Shown here piece after piece: positions 44,857 through 56,111 of a stretch of 64,000 bases of DNA. Location: contig SCHM01000004.1 in the NCBI GenBank assembly GCA_004123355.1, positions 4,000,316 to 4,064,315 of the forward strand, given 5' to 3'. Within the stretch, counting starts at the first letter, position 1. The number at the start of each line of letters is the position of its first letter. Source of the stretch: Amphirosellinia nigrospora (taxonomy: Eukaryota; Ascomycota; Sordariomycetes; Xylariales; Xylariaceae). Position numbers and translations under genes: made by a program. The notes below the pieces were generated by a model. That model made no database searches. It was given only the letters and a program-made list of their open reading frames with translations, and was not told the origin of the DNA.

Positions 44857-47800
44857 ATGCCTCCTCACGTACCGCGTAAGCGGTTATTGCCGCCGAATGG
44901 CGAGAAGCGCAAGGCAAACGTTGAGGCTACTCCTGTGGCGGATGCCCCTACCCGGAAATCAACGCTCTGGGATGATCTCGATTCGGCGTCTAAAAAGGGA
45001 TCAGCCGAGAAGACCAGAGCAGCCATACGACAAATGCATGAGGATAAAGATGACAGTAGCTCTCTTAGCTCGTTATCAGATGCCCAATTCGAGGATGTCC
45101 CTGTACCCAAGCGCCAGAAAACCAGCCATGACGCTGATGAGTCTGACGAGGATGAAGATGTGGAATTTGAAGACGTTCCATCTCACGAGCAACAGGATCA
45201 ACCAGAACCGGAACTGGAGCTAGGCGATCTAGATTGTGTACCAAGATAATCGCGCTTTACCCCTGGCCAGCGAGCTTGGGAAGAAAGGGCCTTCGAAGAG
45301 GGAGAAAGCAATCCGCATTGCCACTCATTGTATTCATGTTCAGTTTCTTCTGTGGCACAACGCGGTAAGGAACTCGTGGCTATGTGATCAGGAAGTCCAA
45401 GCCATATTATTATCTCACCTGCCTCCACGGTTGTGGGACGAATTCGATCGTTGGAAACGTAACAGTGGACTAGAGGTTCCAGAAAAAAACGATGTGAAGA
45501 CGAAAAAGAATGCCAAAGGGAAAGGGAAGCAGAAGTCTACGCGGTCAAGCAGAGATTGGAGCGAGGCAGCCGGTCGCCTGGAGAAGGGCGTTCCAGATAT
45601 TAGTCAGGGAGATCCTCTTTTCAGGCTGCTGAAATACTTGGTACCTTGGTGGAAGCAGAGATTCCGCGTAACCACCCCAGGGTTACGAAAATGGGGCTAT
45701 ATGAATGCACGGAGACTTGGCAAATTAAGGGTTGCGTTCGAAAAAGAACCCCATGATGCAGAGAAATTTGGGGAACGGGTTGAAAGTATTGACGAATTTC
45801 GCGAGCGAGCCCTAGAATGCAGTGGTAGCCGAGATATAGGGGCGCAACTTTTCACCGCACTTTTACGAGGCCTAGGAATCGAGGCGCGTGGTGAGTCCCC
45901 CAAAAATATTGTTTCCCCTGTTTCGACCGCCGCGCGAAGAAAACTTTCTCGCTCTAGCTATATTTCGCGTTTACTAACACTTCGTGCAAAGTGGTTGCGA
46001 ACATTCAATCTCTAGGGTTCGGTTGGAGCAAAGCGGAGGAGGCAGACGAGGAGCAGCAGCAGGAGCAGCAGCAGACAAGTAACAACCAAACAGGCAAGCC
46101 CGACACGAAGACGAAAGCGACCAAGGGAAAAACGGCGGCAACAATAAAACCGGCCAGGCGTCAAACGAGAAAGTCCGATAAAGAAGCCCTCAAAATGGAT
46201 CTAGACGGGTCCGACGAATACGCAGAACCTCTCGTTGAAAGTGAGGATGATTTATCTGTCACGGATATAATAGAAGACGTTCGTCCAAGAAAACCCGTAT
46301 CGAAACTCTATGATAAAGATCTGGAATTTCCTCACTATTGGACAGAAGTCCTATCTCCAGTAACGAATAAGTACATCGCTGTTGACCCACTCGTCAAATC
46401 AATTGTTGGTACGAATCGCGACTTAATTGAATCACTAGAGCCACGAGGCGGAAAAGCTGACAGAGCTAAGCAAATAATGGCTTACTGCGTCGCATTCTCA
46501 GAAGATGGCACCGCAAAGGATGTAACCGTTCGCTATCTAAAAAAACAGATATTTCCAGGCAAGACGAAAGGAGTTCGAATGCCAGAAGAAAAGGTTCCTG
46601 TATACAACAAACATGGCAAAATTCGACGTTACGATCAATTCAATTGGTTCAAGTCTATTATGCGAGGATACGCTAGGGGTGGCAAGGACCATCCCATTAC
46701 TGGGGTTGACGAAATGGAACATGTTACTGATTTGAAACCCGCTCAGCCTGAGAAGAAAGAGGTCAAAGAAGGAGAAGAGACGTTGCAATATTACAAAATG
46801 TCAAAAGAATATGTCCTACGGCGGCACCTCAAAAGAGAGGAAGCCCTGCTTCCTGACGCCGTCCCTGTCAAGGTGTTCCGGAATAAGGGAAAGGGCGGTA
46901 AGGTCGAAGATGAAGATGTTTACCTTCGGAAAGATGTCGCGTCTGTTAAAAGTGCTGAAACATGGCATAAACAAGGCCGTGCCCCGATTGACGGTGCTCA
47001 GCCATTGAAACATGCGCCATACCGAGCAGCGACAACTAATCGACGCAGAGAGATTGCGGAAGCTGAGGCTGCAACTGGTCAGAAAGTGTTGCAGCCGCTC
47101 TACAGCTTTGAGCAAACCGACTGGATCATTCCCGACCCTATCAAAGACGGGATTATACCAAAGAATGAATATGGGTTTGTACCACCAATCAACTATTTTA
47201 ATCAAGTTTCGTTAATGTGTTTTTAGAAATATTGACATGTTTGCGAGCATTGTGCCCAGAAGGTGAGCGTCTCCACCCGTCAATTTACCACTATCATATA
47301 TCTAACTAAATAGGTGCCGTACATGTTCCGTATCGTGGTGTTGTACGTGTATGCAAGCGACTCCAGATCGATTTTGCTGAAGCCGTTGTTGGATTTGAGT
47401 TTGGCCATCGCATGGCTGTACCCGTTATCCAAGGAGTAGTCATTGCCAAGAGCATCATGAGCGTTTACTAGACGAACTAGAGAAGGACGAAGCAGAACGT
47501 GCAAGAAAAGAAGATGAAAAACGTAGAAAGCTGCGTTGAGCACCTGGCGGCGGTTTCTTATGGGATTACGGATTGCAGATCGGATACGCAAGACTACGGA
47601 CACCTAGATGAATCTGTTGACATCTTCGGCCACGAAGGTGAGGACCAGAAAATTAATATGACTGACACACATGATGAGGATATGGCCGGGGGTTCTTGCC
47701 TGCAGGATACGAAGAAGAGGAAGAAGTCGAGAATCAAGAACCACGCCAAACCTCGGCCTTCTTCACCGCCTCTAAACCCTACGACGAAGACGATGAGGGC

Positions 47801-48079
47801 GAAGATCCTTTCCAGATAGAATACCATGGCCAAGCTACAGAAAATAATTCCGCACAGGCACAAGATGCCGATTCTAATGATGAAATGAACGTTGAGCCCG
47901 AACCGGAGTCGGAAGAAGTTCATACCATGACGTTGAGGAAAGCAGCCCCGAAACCCAAACCAAAACCGAGACAGTCGATTCGGCGGCGAAGGAGGAGGAA
48001 GCAGGTCGAGTCCTCAGACGAGGATGAGAATGACGAGGAAGATGACGAGGACTTTAGGCTATCGAACGGCGATGATTAA
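44857..48079 (+). CDS. RAD4: RAD4/XPC DNA damage recognition protein
   Basis: Damage sensor of global-genome nucleotide excision repair, acting with Rad23 (family knowledge). Product about 1007 aa. Order seen: acidic N-terminus; transglutaminase fold (THCIHVQFLLWHNAVRNSWL; LLRGLGIEARVVANIQSLGF; HYWTEVLSPVTNKYIAVDPL); BHD domains ending EQTDWIIPDPIKDGIIPKNE, NIDMFASIVP and RVCKRLQIDFAEAVVGFEFG; acidic/basic tail. Exons 44857-45890, 45992-47174, 47227-47262 and 47314-48079. Frame changes: two lost bases near 45234, one gained near 47256 (CCC), and single losses near 47449, 47526, 47593 and 47692. With these the total is exactly 1008 codons. Error density is highest in the last exon. Confidence 0.9.
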
Positions 48080-50360
48080 TATACCATTAATACACCTTCT
48101 ATAAAGCGCATATGTCGTGGTTCATACTCCTCGTACTAGCAGGCATCTTCCCTTAGCGCTTGTAACCTTTTCCCCCATAATTCACAACCAACTCCTTCTC
48201 GGTAGGCAGTAGGCCACAACCTTTGAAAACTACCTAGGTAGACGTTATAAGCTCACTCTCATGGGGCCTTGAATAATCTTTCAACTCTACTCCCTTCCTA
48301 AACCTTTTATTCTCTTATCTCTGTTCGGCGACTAGACCCTACGAGTTGCATATCTATATGATTCAGCTTTCAGCAACATTAATGTCTTCCAGTTATCATG
48401 ACCCAATGCGATATGCCCTTTCGATCCAGTCCATTAGATTAGAGAGTATTAAACTCGATGCTGATGTTATCTTCAAGTATGGCACCATATCCCTAGTTCT
48501 GATAATGCTTTCGAGGTTGTTGGAAAAGTTAACACTATAGTCTATCCCACCGCCCTCCGAAATACAACGCCATGAACTTGGTTGTCAACTCATACGATAT
48601 TGAGAACCAAATCGGTTACTCCATTGCGGTGAGCGGGCAATCGTCTTTAACCCCAATCCCATCAGGCCATGTTGCAGATATTTTGCACCCTTAATCCTTG
48701 TCCCACGTTCGCTGGTACTATATTTGCCACTCGCTTGATGGTTACTTTCCAGTCGAGACAGCTCAAGTCTAACGTTAAGCAGACGCTGAGCAGATATGGG
48801 TCTTGCTGCTTATCGCGCCGTTTGTGGATATTCTCACGTCAACGCTACATCGTCAAACTTGGGCACAACGAGCACGGACTCAGGTAGACGGGCGTGATCT
48901 TGATGATGAATATGGTTGGGTTGGTGCTTCCCAGCTTGATGAGGAAGGTCACCACGTTCGGACTCTTTTCTTTTCTTTACAAGTACTCGAACATTCATAA
49001 CTGCACTGTTATCTTAGCATGCTACCCGGTAGCGATACCCGAACCAAGATCGTTATCGCTCTGGATTACCTTTGAAGGGAGCAAGGCACCAATGATCTGC
49101 TATTACCTCACTTCGTCATACGAGTATCAGGCTGGAGCTCATATTGTTTGTCAGAAAGTTTTGAAAGAAACGGGAGCAGGTACAAACCTACGAATCAGTA
49201 TTCTCAGTTAAATGAATATCAACAAGAGTTAGATCGCTGATATGTCTACCAACCTATGAACTACAATGAATCACAAGCATGTGGTACTATCCCGGGCCCT
49301 TCTCGGATCGCACTCATAATGGCTGCGTAACTCGCTGTCGGCTTCGTAAGGGTTATCATTGAAAGATGATAGTCACTTAATCTCTTAAAAATGTTGGTTC
49401 GTGGAAAAGGTACATCGCGAAAGAAGAGCGACATAGCCACCAGGCGACTGAGGTGTTGAAAACCGTCGGGTGCACAGGTGCCATGGCAACTATCCGGCAG
49501 GGTTGCTTCCGTACAATATCTTGAAAACAGACAAGGATTACTTAAAGCCTCAAATTTTTATTTGGAGATTCTCGAGACATTCGGAGATTCCAATATTCTT
49601 ATCGTGACTGAATTATAGAACGGTCCTGGTGAGATTTATGGGGAAACGGTATTCAAAAGTTTGATTCTACAGAGAGCCACCTCGTTACCGGCCGGTCCAT
49701 GCTCGTAGAAATGACGAAGTAATAGAATCTACCCGTTATAGACCAGGGCACTGAGCGACATAATTGACTGCTAACTATTTTGTAACGGGTTGTCGAACAG
49801 GTGCAATTAGAATACCTAGCTGTCTGACTTCGGAGAAATGCGGAAGCTCTGCCCTTGGCCAGGCGATGTCCACTGGTCGCTTAGCGGCTCGTTCCGGTCA
49901 TACGAGCCCAGCCCGCCGCTTGGACTTGGCCAGGTAATATGACCACGGAACACGCCACCCTGAATTCCATCTAGTTTTCTTCAGGTTTTGCAACAGTGGG
50001 CATCCGTTAGACCGTAATTACTCGCCTGCCTCGTCGGAGTCAGACGAGAATGGCACGGAGAGAGCGCTGGGTGCAATCTATGCATCGAACAATGCCAGCA
50101 TCATCGATACGGTCGAGTCGGTCAGTTGACCTGGAGAGACAAATTTCTCATCTTGTAATCAGAATATGGAGACATGCGAAACGTTGCAAGAGAGAATGAT
50201 GGTGTGTATATAATACCGGCCGTGTAAGGACGGATGCAATATATTTTCTTGTCTCACCAGAACACACACATAACATCGTGACAATCCAACCAACAATACA
50301 ACACAATCTGCAACCAGCTACAACTTGTTACCTCATTAGGAACCAACCACCACAACACCA
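48080..50360. other. Gene-poor 2.3 kb region, possible degraded coding
   Basis: Only short ORFs. A hydrophobic stretch near 48,950-49,150 (+) reads VILACYPVAI ... SKAPMICYYLTSSYEYQ in one frame and faintly recalls DAL5-type permeases; not enough to call. The 140 bases before 50361 are CA-rich and look like a leader. Confidence 0.35.
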
Positions 50361-51209
50361 ATGCAAGGCGACATCTTCCAGCTCGAATCACTGACCAGCC
50401 AGGTCACTGTGCCCAAACCACAGCCTGTCGCTGCAACTGCCAAGCCAAGAGTGGTCCGCAGGTCTCTATCTACAACGAGGACGACTTGTCGCATCTACTC
50501 TATGTCAGCAGTAACCCTCACCACCACCATCATCATCACCACCATACCCACGAGCCAAGACCGTTCGTCCACCCCGCTGACTGCGGCACCGTCCTCATCA
50601 ACGCCGTCATGGACGACATGGAGTACGGCACCCCAGCCCTGAGCGACTGCGAGTCGTATTCCGACTCGGAGAACTCGGGGATGGATACCGAAGGGCCCGC
50701 GACGCCTCCTTTCGAGGAACTCGAGGACGCGGCCCTCGAGGCGTATCGTCGGAAAGGTCGCCGCAACGCCTTGTCCGTCGACTACGGGTTCCCGGTCTTC
50801 CTGGGCCGCCAGGACGAGGAATGGCAGGCTCCCAGTGAGGCTCTCGAACACTCCTCACTGGATCTGACCTCTCCAGCCGCCGCTCCTGCCAAGAAGGTAG
50901 AGGGCGGAAGAGATCCCTGCCTCGCGGCATGTCGACGCTACCAAGGGACCCCTGATGTCGTGGTGGCCCGAACAACTAGAGACCATGAAGAACGACTGGG
51001 CTATCGAGAATCTGGAGTGGGAGCTGGAGATCGAGAAGGAGAAGCTCAGGGAGCGCGAGCGTGAGGGCGGCATCATGAACAACAAGAAGCACCACGACGG
51101 CGACTACAGCACTAGACATGTTGCCAACATCGAAGGGCGTCTAATGAGCTGGTGGCCGACCGCTCTCGACACGATGGAGTACGAATGGAGCGAGCGTTTC
51201 TACGAATGA
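50361..51209 (+). CDS. Unknown protein with poly-His tract and duplicated LMSWWP module
   Basis: I recognise no family. The composite reading is 282 aa: N-terminus MQGDIFQLESLTSQVTVP; a block YNEDDLSHLLYVSSNP followed by nine His; an acidic region (CESYSDSENSG...EELEDAALEAYRRKGRR); and two copies of a 26-residue module, at 50922-50999 and 51111-51188, sharing RHV....G.LMSWWP..L.TM...W (14 of 26 identical), separated by a charged helix (EKEKLREREREGG). One base is lost near 50463 and one gained near 50900 (GGG); together the length stays 283 codons. A well-formed 5' leader precedes the ATG. No signal peptide or TM. Conserved Trp pairs suggest a structured module or binding motif (inference). 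Confidence 0.6.
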
Positions 51210-51705
51210 CGGTCTCGAAATTCACTGCGGGCCATGTGACCTTTCTTACTTGCATTTTGGCGGCATTCTGGCGTTCGGGGCTTCTGGGAACGAAAATGGG
51301 GAGACTTGGCTTGCTCGATTCTATGGTTAATGAAAAAAGAAGGTGGAGGCGATGATACCCCTTGAATAAGTCCTGTTCTATCAACAAATATGCTTTGTGG
51401 CGGTTGTTTTTTTAAGGAGAAGGAGCGGTATATTCGTACTCTACTACTATATTCCTTTTTGTACTATTTCACATAGAATTGGACTTGCATTGGGGTTGCA
51501 TAGCATTAAAAGAGCTAGTTAGTCTCTCATAGACGTTCATCATAGGAAAGAAAACACTCTTATCCCTTATAAATATCGCAAAAGCCTGAAACTTGGCGAG
51601 GGCATGAATCAAATTACGCTTGTCCCTCTCTTTTTAGAAATGAAGAGTTTTCATGATATCGAGATATTCATTCTACCCATTTACTTTTTCCCTCTAGTTC
51701 TCGAC
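51210..51705. other. Convergent intergenic region
   Basis: Between the 3' ends of the LMSWWP-module gene and the PhzF gene. Nothing beyond short ORFs. Confidence 0.45.
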
Positions 51706-52924
51706 CTATGCATCAACTCTCAGAGTCCCCTGCATAACCACAACAGCAGTGCCACCGAGATACACTTGATCCAGCTTTCCTCCTTCTTGGAGTGTCGTCT
51801 CAACACTAATGACGCTCTTGCGCCCCATCTCCACACCTGCGTCACCTGGAACCTCGTCCCTTCTTCTCCTGCGCGAGCGTAAGATACGCACAGAGTCCCG
51901 TCGCCGCACTGCCAGTGGCAGGGTCCTCGAAGCCGACCTCAACCATGCGCGTCCGTATGCATCTGACACCCTCCTCCTGGGCCTCGTCGGCATCCTTGAC
52001 ATCGACGTAGTAATACCGCATGACCAGGCCCTCGCGCCACCCCTCGTCGAGGAGCGGGGAGGGCAGCGCGTCAAAGTCGAGGCGCAGGATCTTGACCTCG
52101 CCCAGCAGCTCCAGGGACGGCAGCGGGACGAGGATCATGGTCATGCCCTTCACCACGCTGAACACGGGCGCGTCGAGCTCGGCCTCGCGGATGGTCAGGT
52201 CCGCGTGCAGGCCGTCCGTCGCGGCGACACGACGTCCCGCAGCGTCCTGGAGTGCAGGTGCACGTTGTGCGGGATCCGCGCCCGGATCCCCCGCGGCACG
52301 GACGACGACGGCTCGATCCCGATGAGCCCGGCCTTGATGGCGAGCGTGCGCACGCCCGCGCCGCCCTCGAGGTGGTGGTGTACGAACACGGCCGTGCCGA
52401 TCGTCGGGTGCCCGCGAATGTCAACTCCTGCTCGATGGTGAAGATATCTACCTCGCGCACTTCTGGGCCCGACTTACTCGTGTCTGGCGGTTTTTTTCAG
52501 GCCAAATTAGTCACGGAGCGAACGTTTTATTACAGTAAACACACTCGTATTGTAATATACGTATGTATGTATGTAGGAGACGACGATTAACACGTACCAT
52601 CGTGAAGGAAGACCGTCTCGGAGAGGTTGAATTCTTGCGCGATCTTCTGCTTCAGCGGTTGCGTGAGACGGCCGCGAAGGGACGCCGGGACCCGTACGAC
52701 GGCGAGCGGGTTGCCCTCGAGCTGTTTGGTCGCTGGAAGAAATGAGGTGTTAACACTTGCCTCTTAATAATAATAATAAAAAAGATTTTCCAATCGCAGT
52801 GTCAGGAGTACACAGGCACGTAAATCTAGTGGGAACGAGGGGTATCTCAAAATCCTACCGTGAATGACTCGGTGACTTGGAAATGCTTACTGAAGACGTC
52901 AAGAGTAGTAAAGGGAAGGTCCAT
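51706..52924 (-). CDS. PhzF-family isomerase/epimerase-like enzyme
   Basis: PhzF-fold proteins are diaminopimelate-epimerase-like isomerases; fungal members have mostly unknown substrates. Exons 52891-52924, 52598-52732 and 51706-52483 (introns of 158 and 114 nt) encode about 315 aa. Seen: MDLPFTTLDVFTT, EGNPLAVVRVP, NLSETVFL with the catalytic Glu, EVDIFTIEQELTFAG then HPTIGTAVFV, and the second-half blocks VEVGFEDPATGSAATGL. Two one-base losses (near 52419 between FAG and HPTIG; near 52220) and one gained base (near 51861, GGG) change the frame; the count gives 316 codons. No pathway context is nearby. Very GC-rich compared with its flanks. Confidence 0.85.
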
Positions 52925-53552
52925 GACCGCGAATCTCAGAGGAGCGAGATTGAAAAATAAATGAATAACTTTCTTATTTGAATTAAGAAAAGGATTGTTT
53001 CGAAGTCAAACTTATCTGCAGGAGTTCGAGGTCATGCCTGGGGTCTTTTATGTGTCTATTATGACTAACAATTGCGTGGCCGCCGTTGGATTGTCGTGGT
53101 GGTGTCCGGATACCGGCGGCTGTTGCGCCCTTTACACCTCTTACACCCCTTACACCGTCATTATGACTGCAATTTTGACAACTAGCAATTTAGGATCTAG
53201 AATATCGTATGTACTGTGTGCTTATACCGAGAACACATTCACATCGCCAGCTATGATATCTGTTACGACAGTGGATAAGGAAAGATTAGATCTAAAAATC
53301 TAAATGAACCAGGTCTGATGCTCCCATTGTAAGGAAACGCTATGAAACAATAGTGCCTGTTACCCCAAATATACGTGAATATACTGTTGATAACTAGGAT
53401 GCTAATCGGAACGGCTCGAGTTTAGGTCGAGATGTGCATGGGATAGTCTTACAGCGAATTTTTCCGAGGTATAGAATTATCGGAAACACTAAGGGTTGCC
53501 ATTACCGTACCCCTATGCTAACGACCCAGTACCGTAAGTAGACCGGTGAGAA
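52925..53552. other. Intergenic region
   Basis: PhzF promoter side and YVC1 3' side. Nothing recognised. Confidence 0.45.
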
Positions 53553-56111
53553 TTAGGTACGGACAGACTGGTCAGATTCAGTAGGCTGAAGAGCGACGAC
53601 CAATGCTGTCAGACGATCAATCTTGGCTGATAAATCCGCAATGCGCACTTCGACGTCCGTGGGCGCATTGGACATATCATCTTCCGTGTGAGACCGCCGC
53701 TTCTGTCGGCTGACCATCTCCGAGCTATTTGGTCGTGGCGAAGGCATTTGGGGCCGATGACCAGGACGATGTCTCGTAGAAGGTGGAATAACATGCCGCC
53801 TTGGGGAATCTTTTTGTGGCCCGTGGAAGCTACCGGTATTGTTCATATTAAATTTGCTGGCCACCCACTCATACGTCTGTATCAAGGCTACGATCGGAGC
53901 GTGAGTTGCTCGTAGGAGTACGATACGGCCATGCCTGAGGGTATCGCCGGATGCGAATAGACGGAGTGGGCGGAATATGATGAGCGCTAGAAGGTTGAAT
54001 GGAGCTGGTGTAGTGCTACGTCAGTATAAGATGTATAAAGTAGTAGAAAGACATCACGTACGATAGAAATGTGTGAGCCTGTTGCTGGTCGACGCTTCGA
54101 GTACATATACAGAATAGACGTAGAGATACTCTTCTCTGGCATGGGTAATCACTCTACTGAAACTGTTGCTGAGCATGCCAGTCAAGGAGCCCATGAGGAG
54201 GATAGATGACATGGTCACGAATAGAAACATGAGTGGAGGACCTGTAATATTGGATTAGCTGAAACTATTTAGCCCATAGTGTGCCCTGTCTTACCAAAGA
54301 TTGGATCAATCTGGTGCATGACATCAAAGCCAACAAAGCTGGAGCCGAAGAAGATTTTGCTAACAATCATAGCCATGTGGGAAGCTAAACGTCTCTCTCC
54401 CAACAAGGGAGAATGTTGTTAGGAAGCCAAGGTACAACACAACCACTGAGAATATGTATTAGTAAGTGTGTAGGGTTCAATCGGCTTTCTAAGCGTGAAA
54501 ACCTCTTATGAAACGGGTCAAACAGAACAGACGATTTGTCGCCTGGCATTTGTGACTCACCGAGCACCATGAATTTCAAGAAGTCCCTGCCCATTGCTCT
54601 AAGACAAGGAATCAAAGTCCCCCCAATACGGTGATAGGCTGAGAATTGAGAAAACTCCCGGAACACATAAAGAGAGCTTCGAGGCTAGAACGTCAAAGGC
54701 GATATCGACGAAGCACATAATCTTTCCTATTAGCCCATGCATCCTGGAGGTAACCGTAGTCGATACTCAGCCGTGCCTGGTTTAGAAACAAAGGGTACAT
54801 TATGCGTACTTAGAATAAAATAGATGAGGCCTATTGCGATCATGGCTAAATCGAAAATATTCCAGACGTCGGCGGCATAGAAAATCGATCCTGCATCTAT
54901 GTATTCGCTCAACTCATCGTAGACGAAAGCTGCGAACCATATGTATAAAAGGACTTCTATTGGAGTGATAGCATAGCGATTTTGCTCGATCAAGACGCCA
55001 TAATACAAGAACAGAAAGCCGCAAAAAAAGGCGACTTCGTATGCTTTGAGATATTTGGGGACACGTAGGCGTGAAAATGGGTCGGCCGTATTGTGATTGT
55101 AGTAGCGGGTTTCTTTTTGGAGTTGGCGGAAAGTCGATCCAGAATATGATCTCACCGTACCAGATGCCGGTAATGATCTTCTGAACTATATGCTGGCTAA
55201 GAAAGCGTTTGGCATCTGCGATGGCAGCGATCTCTAGAGCATTGAGATGAATGAAGGGGGTCGTCGGGTCGTCTTCTTCCTCTATCTCGGTAGCGTGACG
55301 GCTCATGGTAAGCTTGGAGACAGATTCAAACAGCTGGGAGCGTCTGATAGAGCCGCGCCTGGCGTCACTCAGGTGATCCGGCCGGTGAGAAGCTTCCAAG
55401 AGTGCAGTCCGCTCGTCATTCTCGCCCTCAACCGCGCATTCCTCATCAACGGAGATATCATCTTTATCGGAGGGGCCTGGAATTTCGTAGAGACAGAAGT
55501 CGACAACTTCACGTTCTGATAGGCGAGTCAAAAATCTCCATGCAACGATCTCACAAGCATTTGCTCGGGCATCACTCAACCCTCTACCGTCAGAAATGGC
55601 ACCGTAGTGCCACCTAAGGGCTCTGTTTCGTTCATATATTAGAGTTTCAACGACAAGAATGTACGTTATCCCGGTCTTCGTGGCGATTGTGCATGTATGT
55701 CGATTTTACGTGATCATAGCTTACACATGCAAGCAGGAAATATGTGATAACTTACAACAAGGCGTTAACAATAGCGGATTCGTTACTTCAACACTTAGGT
55801 ACTCGACGAGACTATGAAGTTCATCCCCGGCGGATGTAGTTCGGAGCTGTTCAAAGGTTGCCGGCACATCGATTACCTCGGCGATGTAACTAGGAAATTG
55901 CCCGTGTCAACACTATAGGTAGGTAATTATAAGAAACCAATGGGACTATAAGCACATACGAAGATATTTTCTTGACGGTATCGCGAAAAGAGTCGTCATG
56001 AGCGATGTGAGGTAGCTCGACGTCACTATGCTCCGAGGCATAATGCGGAGACGCAAGCCGCTCTCGAGCCAACCGATCGGCGGGAAGCGATTTGACGCGA
56101 AGAGGTGGCAT
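53553..56111 (-). CDS. YVC1: YVC1/TRPY-type vacuolar calcium channel
   Basis: TRP-like cation channel that releases Ca2+ from the vacuole (family knowledge). Seen in order: MPPLRVKSLPADR; FEQLRTTSAGDELHSLVEYL; ARANACEIVAWRFLTRL; SQHIVQKIITGIWYGEIIFW; membrane spans YEVAFFCGFLFLYYGVLIEQ, PIEVLLYIWFAAFVYDELSE and DVWNIFDLAMIAIGLIYFIL; RAMGRDFLKFMVLG; the pore region SKIFFGSSFVGFDVMHQIDP then PPLMFLFVTMSSILLMG; and a C-terminal coiled coil (LSAKIDRLTALVVALQ). First exon 55960-56111, intron 55913-55959; several further introns, e.g. inside the pore coding at about 54,240-54,293. Multiple one-base frame changes (e.g. near 55890 and around 54,600-54,720) prevent exact joins for every exon. Confidence 0.85.

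Noticed and set aside
50536-50975. Minus-strand ORFs over the LMSWWP-module gene
   Set aside because: No family pattern, and the plus strand has the repeat module and leader.
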